Positions 35,685-43,378 of a stretch of 57,643 bases of DNA are shown here, piece by piece (position 1 is the stretch's first letter; every line of letters begins with the position of its first letter). A program made the position numbers and the translations under genes. The notes beneath the pieces are model-generated. The model did no database searches. It was not told the origin of the DNA and saw only the letters and a list, made by a program, of their open reading frames with translations. The DNA comes from Paenibacillus sabuli (GTDB lineage: Bacteria; Bacillota; Bacilli; Paenibacillales; Paenibacillaceae): positions 1 through 57,643 of the forward strand of contig NZ_JACXIZ010000038.1 of the NCBI RefSeq assembly GCF_014705605.1, written 5' to 3'.

Positions 35685-36056
35685 ATGAGCATCGTCAGGG
35701 CAAAAGATGAGGCGCGGGAAGAGAAAATTATGATGGAGATTATCGTAGATGCCTATGACGGCGAGGAGCAAGCAATGGGCTGGTACAATTATTTGGGTGA
35801 ACAGCTGCAGTTTCCCTTCTCCGCCCGTTGCAAGCATGTGGAAGCGAAATCGCCGTTGCAGGAGGGAGAAGAGGTGGTTGTGTTAGACATGTCTCCTGAG
35901 AGTGAATATAAGGACAGCATGTGGGTGCAAATCGAATGGCAAGGTCGCAAATTTGCAGTGCCGCTAGCCCAATTGCAATCGCTCCAGGCAGATGAGTCAA
36001 CGCAATTGGCCGTGGAAGATTGGCATTATTGGGTTGAACGTGGGTATTTTTTTTAA
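35685..36056 (+). CDS. CcbP-like calcium-binding family protein
   Basis: 123 residues from ATG 35685, preceded by AAGGGAGGATGAAAG. The pattern MEIIVDAYDGEEQAMGWYNY, then FPFSARC and a C-terminal DWHYWVERGYFF resembles the CcbP calcium-binding family (first described in cyanobacteria), which is rich in acidic residues and conserved Trp/Tyr. It is cytoplasmic, with no signal or membrane segment. Calcium binding here is inferred from family resemblance only. Codon use and the strong start signal support a real gene. Confidence 0.72.
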   Translation: MSIVRAKDEAREEKIMMEIIVDAYDGEEQAMGWYNYLGEQLQFPFSARCKHVEAKSPLQEGEEVVVLDMSPESEYKDSMWVQIEWQGRKFAVPLAQLQSLQADESTQLAVEDWHYWVERGYFF

Positions 36057-36098
36057 CGGGAGCAAGGTTGACGCTGCCGCGGCGGGCTGGATGTGATC

Positions 36099-36390
36099 TT
36101 ATGATTCCCACCCAAGAAGCATACAGAAGATAATCCACATAACGGTCGCGCAAATGCTAAACCAGATCTCAATTTGGTTGAGCCACGAGCAGTGCCTCGG
36201 TGTATAACCAATCCGAATGCGGTGGGCGGGATCGGCCAAGAAGGCCGCTCGACTCGGTTGAGTCGCCAGCACGCCCGACTTTCCTTTTTGACCCAGGAAT
36301 TTGTCCAACCGACAGTAGTCGGCGACCAGTCGAACCAGGCTTTCCGACTGATGCGTGTTTAATCCGTCCGCGACGGTAAATTCAATGGAT
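36099..36390 (-). pseudogene. IS630-family transposase remnant
   Basis: On the minus strand from about 36390, the frame reads FTVADGLNTHQSESLVRLVADYC, and further on HRIRIGYTPRHCSWLNQIEIWF. These are the second catalytic-Asp neighbourhood and the final Glu motif (YTPxHCSWLNQxE) of IS630-type DDE transposases. After WFSI the sequence departs from the family and stops, and the N-terminal half is absent. It is a relic inside the decay zone. Confidence 0.78.
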
Positions 36391-36470
36391 TGAATAAACA
36401 GTTAGGCACATAGTGAGGGGAAGCATCAGACCTTGCGAGGTGCATTTTTTTCACAGACCGAGGACGGGAA

Positions 36471-36752
36471 GGACCAAAGATTGACGTAAAGCTGGAAAAC
36501 GGAACCGTTTGGATGACTCAAAAAGCAATTGCGGACTTGTATCAAAAAGGTGTCAGCACTATTAACGAGCATGTCAAAAACATCTATGAAGAAGATGAAT
36601 TACAAGAAGAAGCAACTATTCGGAAAAACCGAAAAGTTCAAACTGAGGGACAGCGGCAAGTGGAGCGAGAGATCTCGTTCTATAATCTTGAGTTAACGAT
36701 TGCCGTTGGTTACCGAGTTCGTTCTCATCGAGGTACGCAATTCAGACGTCGC
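36471..36752 (+). pseudogene. RhuM-family protein fragment (N-terminal)
   Basis: The frame through 36483-36752 reads VKLENGTVWMTQKAIADLYQ, then INEHVKNIYEEDELQEE and VGYRVRSHRGTQFRR, the conserved start of RhuM-type proteins found in genomic islands. It loses homology after QFRR at about 36750, where an unrelated minus-strand transposition gene fragment begins, and stops at 36785. The missing C-terminus marks it as a fragment. The role of RhuM proteins is not established. Confidence 0.78.
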
Positions 36753-36941
36753 CTCATATTTCTTGAGGCGCAGCCGCTTGCGTAGCTCCGGCTGTCCGGC
36801 GAGCAGCGCCGGAAACAGCGAACGAGCATTCATCTGGTGACTCATCACAAAGCGCAGTTCCAGCAGCATCGCTTCGCTCATCTCGTGCGCTTCGTCAATG
36901 ACGACGACCTCGCGTTTCGCCTGCGCTTCCCGGCGGACCAT
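36748..36941 (-). pseudogene. ExeA/TnsC-like AAA ATPase fragment from a transposable element
   Basis: On the minus strand, REVVVIDEAHEMSEAMLLEL carries a Walker B motif (VVVIDEAH). It continues as LRFVMSHQMNARSLFPALLA and GQPELRKRLRLKKYEA, matching the ATPase subunits that accompany some Mu/Tn7-like or IS21-like transposases. Only the central portion is present. Its downstream end coincides with the end of RhuM homology, so one deletion or insertion event probably joined the two. Confidence 0.7.
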
Positions 36942-36970
36942 GACCTCGCTCCATTTCTAAGGCAAGAGGA

Positions 36971-37201
36971 GGTCGTGACGAATGGTCTGATCTTAAAGTA
37001 ATGGTTCTCGTAGAGGACGAGAACAATTGGCATAATAGCGAATTGCTTTCCGATATTGTTTATGAAATAAATTAGCAGGGTGATATTCAGTTGACGTGCA
37101 TTTTTGAGAACGCTTCTGAGTGGCAGTCAGAGAAAGATTCCGAATGGCTTCCCTTAAAAGACAATATTGTTGAGGAGGGGATTGTTATTGCGATATCTTA
37201 G
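36971..37201 (+). pseudogene. Remnant of an unrecognised gene with one in-frame stop
   Basis: One frame reads WSDLKVMVLVEDENNWHN and ELLSDIVYEIN, meets TAG at 37073, then continues as QGDIQLTCIFENASEWQSEK and WLPLKDNIVEEGIVIAIS before a stop at 37201. The composition (acidic, with Trp and balanced hydrophobics) is protein-like, and the continuation across the stop in frame argues for a decayed gene. I do not recognise the family. From 37202 to 37420 nothing is supportable. Confidence 0.35.
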
Positions 37202-37420
37202 AGCGGTGGAAGTAATGGTAAGTAAGGCAGAGCAGAAATTCAAGCTTGCCGAGTTTTCATTATCTTCTGAGCTGTAGCGGACGGCGGATGCTCCAGCATG
37301 TGACGAGAGCGTGCGCGCCATTCGCCCGGGCGGCAGCCTCGATGGACTTGGGCGACAGCTTGAGCAGACGCTCTCGCCCTTCGATAAACGGCCGCTCGGC
37401 AGCGCTGCTCATCACTTGCA

Positions 37421-38323
37421 CTACTGCGCCTCTTCCTCGATCGCGACGACCTCTCTGGCCGATTCGATGAAGGCTGACAGGATGGGCGACAGCCACTTGT
37501 CTTTATGCCACAGCATTTGCGTATACACACGCAAATCCGGAATTCGCCACGGAAGCGCAACAAGCTCGCCTCGCTCCACTTCGGCATTCGTCGTGATTTC
37601 AGGCAAAAAGGCAATTCCAATTCCCGCAATGGCACATTGTTTAATTGCTTCGGCATTTTGAAACTCCAAATGCGTGATGCTGTCGATCCCTTCCATTTCA
37701 AAGGCACGATCAAACATCGTGCGATACGTGCAGCCCTTCTCATTTGTCAAAAACACTTCCCCGTGGAAATCATCCAGTTGCAGCATGGATCGTCCTGCAA
37801 GGGGATGATCCGGCGCAGCGAAAAAACGAAACGTTTCTTCCAGCAGCGGTTCCACAGAAAGGCCGGTCGAGCGAACCGGTTCGTCCAGCAGAAAGACGAC
37901 GTCCGCGGTTCCGTCAAACAGCGCTTGCTTGAGCTGCTGATTGGGAACGGAACGGAAGATGAGACGCACTCCCGGATGACGCGTGCGAAAGCGCTGAAAG
38001 AGGGCCGGAAGCCGGTATGCGCAAAGCACCTCGTTGGCGCTGATGGTGACGGTTCCGCTCAGCTTATCATTGTCATGCACGATGCTGCGCGCTTCGTCCA
38101 GTTTGTCTAGCGCGGATTGGATATGTGTTAAAAAGCGTTTCCCCGCGGCAGTGAGTACGAGCTGTTTGCCCAGACGGTCAAAAAGACGAGCGCCAAGCTC
38201 GTCCTCCAATGCTTTTATTTGCATCGTAACGTTGGAGGGCACATAGTTCAGCGCTTCGGCTGCCCGAGTGAAATTTAATGTGCTGGCCACGATGCGGAAG
38301 GTATGAAGCTGGCGCAATTCCAT
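37421..38323 (-). CDS. LysR-family transcriptional regulator
   Basis: 300 residues from the minus-strand ATG at 38323, with AAGGAGG eight bases upstream. The N-terminal helix-turn-helix reads FTRAAEALNYVPSNVTMQIK, followed by the linker helix and a substrate-binding domain starting SGTVTISANEVLCAYRLP. Normal length and complete. It is divergently placed from the MetX-like gene 138 bases away, the usual arrangement for LysR activators and their target. AT-rich ATTGAAT repeats in the shared spacer (about 38354-38370) could be its binding site. Confidence 0.9.
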   Translation of the reverse strand: MELRQLHTFRIVASTLNFTRAAEALNYVPSNVTMQIKALEDELGARLFDRLGKQLVLTAAGKRFLTHIQSALDKLDEARSIVHDNDKLSGTVTISANEVLCAYRLPALFQRFRTRHPGVRLIFRSVPNQQLKQALFDGTADVVFLLDEPVRSTGLSVEPLLEETFRFFAAPDHPLAGRSMLQLDDFHGEVFLTNEKGCTYRTMFDRAFEMEGIDSITHLEFQNAEAIKQCAIAGIGIAFLPEITTNAEVERGELVALPWRIPDLRVYTQMLWHKDKWLSPILSAFIESAREVVAIEEEAQ

Positions 38324-38461
38324 GCAATACGCCTCCTTCGAATAGTCAAAATTATTGAATGCTATATTGAATTATATTCACTTTTGTTGATCGTAACACA
38401 GTTTTATACTGGCAACAAGCAGTACAATTCACATGCAAGTGCTGCTTTCGAAGGGAGCACG

Positions 38462-39504
38462 ATGACAATGAGCGAGAAGATGGATGTTGACGTTTTTGAA
38501 CTGGGCGACGTCGCCTTGCAATCGGGAGTTACGCTGCCGGGCGCATTTCTGGCGTACAAGACTTACGGCACTTTGAATGCAAAAAAGACAACGTAATTGT
38601 CTATCCCACCGCTTTAGGCGATTGGCACGTCCAGAATGAATGGCTGATCGGCGACGGGAAGGCGCTCGATCCACAGCGTTATTTTATTATTGCCCCCAAT
38701 CTGATGGGAAACGGCTTGTCGTCTTCTCCGAGCAACACGCCTGCCCCGTTCGACCGGGCAAATTTTCCGCAGGTTACCGTCCACGACAACGTCAGATTCC
38801 AGCATCGGCTGGTGACCGAACAGTTTGGCATCTCCAAAGTTGCGCTTGTACTCGGATGGTCCCTGGGCGGCATCCAAGCCTATGAGTGGGGAGCCAGCTA
38901 TCCCGCTATGGTGGAGCGCATTGCGCCATTTGCGGGGATGGCCAAGCCGTGGCCCCACACCTTTGTTGTTCTGGATAGTTTGAAAGCCGCATTGTTGTCG
39001 GCAGTTGGCATGGACGCAAGCAGGCAAAACGAGCTGACGTCTGCAGATATGCGTGCCGTGGCACGCGTCTACGCAGGATGGGGCGTGTCGCAGGCATTCT
39101 ATAGAGAGGAGCTTTACCAAGAGCTTGGATTTAACGGCTTGGCGGAGTTTGTGGCGGGCTTCTGGGAGAACAGCTTTATGCAGATGGATCCGCATAATAT
39201 GCTGGCCATGCTGTGGACAGGCCAGCATGCGGACATCAGCGCCAATACGACGTACAACGGCGATTTCGAGCTGGCGCTCAAAAGCATCCGGGCGCGAGCC
39301 TGCATCATGCCGGGGAGTACCGATCTTTTCTGCTCGGCGGAGGATAACTTATATGAGTCAGAGCATCTGCCGAATGCGGAATATCACCCGATTCCGTCGA
39401 AGTGGGGCCATTTTGCCGGACGCGGCATTCACGAGACGGATAATCAATTCATCGATGAGCATCTGAAACGCTTGCTGGCGCTGGAAGCAATCGAAGAAGT
39501 GTGA
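38462..39504 (+). pseudogene. MetX-like alpha/beta-fold acyltransferase, frameshifted in an A6 run
   Basis: From ATG 38462 the frame reads VALQSGVTLPGAFLAYKTYG and stops at 38594. One extra base in the A6 run at 38581-38586 would continue it as KKDNVIVYPTALGDWHVQNEW, and the rest of the protein is open to 39504. The restored protein of about 346 residues has the nucleophile elbow LGWSLGGIQA, a late Asp in STDLF and a His in KWGHFAG, the triad of the homoserine O-acetyltransferase (MetX) superfamily. Substrate is uncertain; related proteins act on other alcohols or as hydrolases. The break may be a true mutation, a slippage site or a sequencing error. Confidence 0.8.
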
Positions 39505-39526
39505 GCGGACGAGAGGAATGGAAACG

Positions 39527-39565
39527 AAAAGCCGCGTGCCAACTGGGAGCACGCGGCTTTTTTTT
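39527..39565 (+). terminator. Rho-independent terminator after the MetX-like gene
   Basis: AAAAGCCGCGTGC (39527-39539) pairs with GCACGCGGCTTTT (39549-39561), with the T-run extending to 39565. A strong 13-bp stem. Confidence 0.93.
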
Positions 39566-39778
39566 GGAGGTGAATCGCTGGATCAGGCCATCTCGACCAC
39601 AACCATCTGATGGCAATCAAGGCGCGGCACCGTGTAGCGGATGCCGCGTTAGGGTCTTAGACGAAACAACGTAGTACAGGAATAAAAAAATGGATAAGCA
39701 TGCTCTTTAGCCCCCAAATGAACTTGGACAGTACACCCCTTATTCCGATACACTGAAATCAGTCGGAGGGGAACGCAA

Positions 39779-39994
39779 ATGGAGAGAAAACGGTATGATC
39801 TGAATTTCAAAAAGATGGTGGTAACCAAGGGCAGAGAGATCGGGAACATGACGGCCGTAGCGCGGCAGCATGAATTGGATCCGAAGATGGTGTTGCGTTG
39901 GGCCAAGGAACTGAAGTGTACAGATTTGGAACAGTTGGACAGAACCGCCTTGAAGCTCGTTCAGGTCGATTCACATGTGCATAAAATAGGTTGA
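39779..39994 (+). pseudogene. IS3-family OrfA fragment (N-terminal)
   Basis: The frame from ATG 39779 begins YDLNFKKMVVTKGREIGN, then MTAVARQHELDPKMVLRWAK, the helix-turn-helix start of an IS3-family OrfA. After about residue 45 it leaves the family and stops at 39994, where the sequence runs into a minus-strand piece of another IS3 gene. GGAGGGG precedes the start. This is a truncated relic. Confidence 0.72.
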
Positions 39995-40087
39995 GCGCTC
40001 TACGTCCAGGATGCGCAGCACCAGACGGATCGGATGGCCCAACTGGATGTACTTCTGAGCGATGGCTATTTGATCCGCAAGTGTGGA
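39971..40087 (-). pseudogene. IS3-family OrfB N-terminal fragment, inverted
   Basis: Read on the minus strand, ADQIAIAQKYIQLGHPIRLV and LRILDVERSTYF match the beginning of an IS3-family OrfB. It is oriented opposite to the pieces on either side. It is a sign of rearrangement between IS copies. Confidence 0.6.
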
Positions 40088-40088
40088 G

Positions 40089-40184
40089 CTTAAACGGAAA
40101 GAAGCCGCGCTCGCCGAAACGGCCGCCTTGTTGGTCCTGCGAATAAAGGCCCAAGCGATTTGGGGGGACCAAGAGGACGAATGA
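40089..40184 (+). pseudogene. IS3-family OrfA C-terminal fragment
   Basis: LKRKEAALAETAALLVLRIK and AQAIWGDQEDE match the coiled-coil C-terminus of an IS3 OrfA. The TGA at 40182 overlaps the ATG at 40181 of the following OrfB, the normal OrfA/OrfB junction of this IS group, so this is the true partner of the next gene. Confidence 0.65.
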
Positions 40185-41225
40185 TCAGTGCCCCAGATCG
40201 CGAGCAAGCCATTACACTGATCGGAGAAGCCGTAGAGGCCGGTGCAAGAGAAAGCATGGCTTGTAAAGAGCTTAAAGCTGACACAGCGAACCCTGCAACG
40301 CTGGCGGAAGCAAGGCGGCGCCGAGGACGGACGTCCTAACGCCACGCGGCCAGCCCCTGCCAACAAGCTGAGCGAGGTGGAAGAGCAGCAGGTGCTGGAG
40401 GTGCTACAGCAGCCGCACAACAGGAGCCTGCCGCCCAGTCAGATCGTGCCTGCCCTGGCCGATGAGGGCCTCTATATTGCCTCTGAATCCAACTTCTATC
40501 GTGTCATGCATAAGCACGACCAACAGCACCATCGCGGACGCAGTAAGAAGCGTACAGCCCGGCCGCTTACCAGTCATGCCGCAAGCGGACCGAATGAAGT
40601 CTGGATGTGGGATATTACCTGGTTGCCGGGGCCTGTAAAGGGACTATTCTTCTACCTGTACCTCATACTGGATTTGTACAGCCGTAAAATCGTAGGCTGG
40701 GAGATTTGAGAGGAGGAGTCGGCCGAGCACGCGAGTCAGTTGATACGTCGCACCGTCATCAGGGAGCAATGCGTGATCCGTCAGCAGCCGCTCGTGCTTC
40801 ATTCGGATAACGGAAGCCCCATGAAGGGAGCCACGGTACTCGAGACGCTGTACAGCTTGGGCACGTCCCGAAGCCGACCGCGCGTGAGCAACGACAACCC
40901 TTACGCAGAATCCATTTTCCGCACGTGCAAGTACCGCCCCGATTATCCGGCGAAAGGATTCAAAGGTCTAACCCAGGCACGGGTTTGGGTCAACCAATTT
41001 GCTAGCTGGTACAACACACCGAGCCAGCGGCATAAAGGGCTGGCAGGCGAAGTGTTTGAGAAACGAAGAGGCGTTTACGAATCCGCAAAAGTCAAGAACC
41101 CGAGTCGCTGGTCTGGCGAAATGCGTGACTGGAGCTTGAAAGATGAAGTCTGGCTCAATCCTGAAAAAGTGACGGGTCTTCAAGCTGCACAAAATTCGCT
41201 ATCCGGACAGCAAACTACTTTTTGA
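40181..41225 (+). pseudogene. IS3-family OrfB transposase, inactivated by a frameshift and an in-frame TGA
   Basis: ATG 40181 starts MISAPDREQAITLIGEAVEA. Near 40262-40275 (KELK to LKLTQRTLQRW) the frame shifts, and the main part continues from there. The integrase core has all three acidic residues: Asp in MWDITW, Asp in LHSDNGSPMKG and Glu in NDNPYAESIFR. Between the first and second lies TGA at 40707-40709, directly followed in frame by EEESAEHASQLIRRT, where a Trp codon (TGG) is expected. Two lesions make activity unlikely. Confidence 0.85.
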
Positions 41226-41329
41226 GAAATCGCGACAACTATCTTGACAAACACCGGACGTCAGTTATTGGATCTGGGTAACTTAAAAGCAGTACAGCGT
41301 GTGCGTTTCAATTCGACAAGCTCCTGAAA

Positions 41330-41388
41330 CAGTCAGAGATCCCTCTGGCTGTTTTATTTGTGGAAGCTACCGGCGTTTTCATCGCCGG
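41330..41388 (+). terminator. Two hairpins, the first terminator-like, at the island boundary
   Basis: CAGTCAGAG (41330-41338) pairs with CTCTGGCTG (41343-41351, one G-T pair), followed by TTTT. A second stem, CCGGCG (41370-41375) with CGCCGG (41383-41388), follows. No intact gene lies just upstream, so this is probably the end of a lost transcript. From 41226 to about 41560 I see no supportable gene. Confidence 0.6.
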
Positions 41389-41646
41389 CGCAATGTGCAA
41401 ATTCGTCGTATCTTTGCCGGAATATTATGCTTCAAAATGGCCCCGATTTCTGCTGGCCGAATCTGCAAAACCACTGCCGATTTATTTTGCAAATTCACAA
41501 GCTTTTCAAGGCTATTTGTAGGGGCGCATCGGCTTGTCTGTGCTTAACCTGTTGACATTGGTTAAATATCTAATATTACAGAATTCGTTGAAAAAAAATA
41601 CTAGATATATGAGAATAAAAAATATATACAAGTACGTTTCTTATTT

Positions 41647-41664
41647 TGTTCCGTTTATGTTCCG
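41647..41664. promoter_or_regulatory. Direct repeat TGTTCCG, 11 bp apart, candidate activator site
   Basis: TGTTCCG at 41647-41653 and again at 41658-41664, one helical turn apart, in the AT-rich region about 140 bases upstream of the lanthipeptide promoter. They could be sites for the cluster's AraC-type regulator encoded at 53060. Support is the repeat and its position only. Confidence 0.3.
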
Positions 41665-41800
41665 AGATATTACTTAATTTAAATTATCGAAAAACCTTAT
41701 TCGCAATTTATTTTTATATATTTCCATCTTGTTCTCATAAAAAAATAAAATAGTATAAAAATATACATTAATTAAATTTAATGAAAAAAATAAATAAATA

Positions 41801-41809
41801 TGGTATATT
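41801..41809 (+). promoter_or_regulatory. Extended -10 promoter of the lanthipeptide precursor gene
   Basis: TGGTATATT fits the extended -10 pattern TGNTATANT, 44 bases before the TTG start. The region upstream is extremely AT-rich, with no consensus -35, consistent with dependence on an activator. Confidence 0.5.
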
Positions 41810-41852
41810 CATATTTGAGGGAGAGATAAGTAAGAAGGGGGGGGGAGGGAAA

Positions 41853-41957
41853 TTGAATCAAATACTTAAACTTCAAAAATTGCAAACTAATTCAACTTAT
41901 GATCTTCAAATGATGTTTAGTGCTACTTCTTGTGTAACTTTTAGTTGTGGATCGTAA
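41853..41957 (+). CDS. Class III lanthipeptide precursor peptide
   Basis: 34 residues from TTG 41853, preceded by a very strong ribosome binding site (a G-run with GGAGGG at 41844-41849). The leader contains ILKLQKLQ at residues 4-11, the ILxLQ-type helix that class III LanKC enzymes recognise. The C-terminal core is FSATSCVTFSCGS (residues 22-34), with four Ser, two Thr and two Cys. Ser23-x2-Ser26-x5-Cys32 fits the labionin pattern S-x2-S-x(2-5)-C, and Thr25 or Ser26 with Cys27 or Cys32 could give lanthionines. The peptide would be phosphorylated, dehydrated and cyclised by the lyase-kinase and LanC-like proteins encoded downstream, then exported. The final ring pattern and cleavage site cannot be read from sequence. 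The next gene starts 118 bases on. Confidence 0.82.
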   Translation: MNQILKLQKLQTNSTYDLQMMFSATSCVTFSCGS

Positions 41958-42075
41958 TTATAAATAATGAATTATTTTAAACTGGATATTTAATAGTAAA
42001 CTTGTCTTTCCCTAGGTATTTTATGTATATTTTTAATATTTATTTTATTCCAAAGTGGTGATTTTAGGGATGTTG

Positions 42076-42957
42076 ATGAGTATTGTAATTCCAACATGTA
42101 ATCAGTCGTTTGCGTTAGATCTCACATTATTCTGGTTAACAAATACTTTGCCGGAACACACTGAAATTATTGTTATTGATGATGGGTCAGTAGAAGATAT
42201 ACAGAGTGTTGTGAAAAACTATCAGACTGAATTTCCAATATTATATAATAGAATTGCACATATGGGCCGAGCCGCTGCACGTAACATGGGGGTCAGCTTG
42301 TCAAAAGGGAAAAGGATTTTATTTAATGACTCAGATCGTTTTCCGGCGAATTCGAACCTGAAATTGCATCGTGATGGTAAAGACATATTAATTGGAGGCA
42401 TTAAAGAATTTTATTTTAGCCAACCAGAAAAGGAGAAGAATGCAATTAAAAATAATTTTGAGGGATTAGAGAGCAAGTCAAGAATTCCTTATTATTCCAA
42501 AATAATAAAAAATAATTTATTTGACATTAATGGGTCATGTATTTCAAATGTACCATGGATTTCATTTTTGTCTGGGAATGTATCTGTCCCCCGTGAAAAT
42601 TTTTTTCAAGTAGGTGGATTTGATGAAAATTTTATTGACTGGGGGGTCGAACATTTTGAATTAGGCTATCGTTTTTTTTTAGCAGGAGCGAAATTTAAAC
42701 AAATTGATACCACAAATTATCATATCGCGCATTCTAGATCTCGTCATTTTTATCGTTCACATTTGAGTAGCAGTTTTCGTTATTTTAAAAACAAGCATCG
42801 AGACCAAACCGTCGTTATGTTTGAAAAATTCATGTTTGGGATAGCAAGTCTACAAGAAGTTGAATTATCAACGTTATCTAATAATAATAATAATAAAAAT
42901 AAAAATTTATGGGTTATGGGAAAAGAATCCGAACCAATTATGATGCCTCGTATATAG
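42076..42957 (+). CDS. GT2-family glycosyltransferase with galactosyltransferase-type C-terminus
   Basis: 293 residues from ATG 42076, six bases after TTTAGGGA; in-frame GTG codons at 42055 and 42058 lack a site. The start MSIVIPTCNQSF is the typical GT-A opening, IIVIDDGSVED carries the nucleotide-binding Asp residues, and FNDSDRF supplies the DxD metal motif. FLSGNVSVPRENFFQVGGFD and the later WGVEHFELGYRFFLAGA match the galactosyltransferase C-terminal domain. It probably adds a sugar to the lanthipeptide or to a carrier-bound acyl group. The TAG stop at 42955 is part of the target duplication of the adjacent IS4-type element, but the coding sequence is intact. Confidence 0.88.
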   Translation: MSIVIPTCNQSFALDLTLFWLTNTLPEHTEIIVIDDGSVEDIQSVVKNYQTEFPILYNRIAHMGRAAARNMGVSLSKGKRILFNDSDRFPANSNLKLHRDGKDILIGGIKEFYFSQPEKEKNAIKNNFEGLESKSRIPYYSKIIKNNLFDINGSCISNVPWISFLSGNVSVPRENFFQVGGFDENFIDWGVEHFELGYRFFLAGAKFKQIDTTNYHIAHSRSRHFYRSHLSSSFRYFKNKHRDQTVVMFEKFMFGIASLQEVELSTLSNNNNNKNKNLWVMGKESEPIMMPRI

Positions 42958-42985
42958 GTGTCTGGACAGTCATAAGTTCTAACGC

Positions 42986-43378
42986 TTAAGAAACCAGAGA
43001 ATCCGCGTCAGAATCGGATATTTCTTGCTTGGAACGAATAATTTGCGTTAGGGATATATGCCGGTTTTGCGCAAACAGGCGAAAAATAGACGCATGCAAA
43101 TAGGCGGCAACGGTGGCCTCGGATACAACGGATCGGGACGGCGTACGCAAATAGCGAAAGGACAGAAGGGGAGCCCGTCCGGAGTAGCGTAAAGCGATGA
43201 GTTGGAGCATTCCCATCGCGATGCATTGGCACATCACGAACCCTTCGATGGCCTGGAGGGTCAAGCGAATCCGGTGCCTGGCTTGTTCGTCTTTCACCGC
43301 TTCCAGCGGATGCGCGGCCTCCTTTCGCAAGTACCGGTTCAACTTAGGCATGGACTTGCTCCAGAAGCGATAGCGCAC
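42986..43378 (-). CDS. IS4-type transposase, C-terminal part in a shifted frame
   Basis: 130 residues on the minus strand, beginning RYRFWSKSMPKLNRYLRK and continuing with HRIRLTLQAIEGFVMCQCIA. It is the normal continuation of the transposase after the YREK segment, overlapping the main frame by 35 bases in a different frame. Either a frameshift mutation has split the gene or a programmed shift joins the two parts. No start signal supports independent translation. Confidence 0.65.
   Translation of the reverse strand: MRYRFWSKSMPKLNRYLRKEAAHPLEAVKDEQARHRIRLTLQAIEGFVMCQCIAMGMLQLIALRYSGRAPLLSFRYLRTPSRSVVSEATVAAYLHASIFRLFAQNRHISLTQIIRSKQEISDSDADSLVS

Noticed and set aside
37246-37420. Extension or small gene downstream of the LysR regulator on the minus strand
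   Set aside because: The open frame gives no recognisable sequence, no start signal, and composition of a shadow frame.
41358-41555. Cys-rich 65-codon frame as a second precursor peptide
   Set aside because: It lies before the composition change, overlaps hairpins, has no leader motif or ribosome binding site, and only its end (CLCLTC) is Cys-rich by chance.
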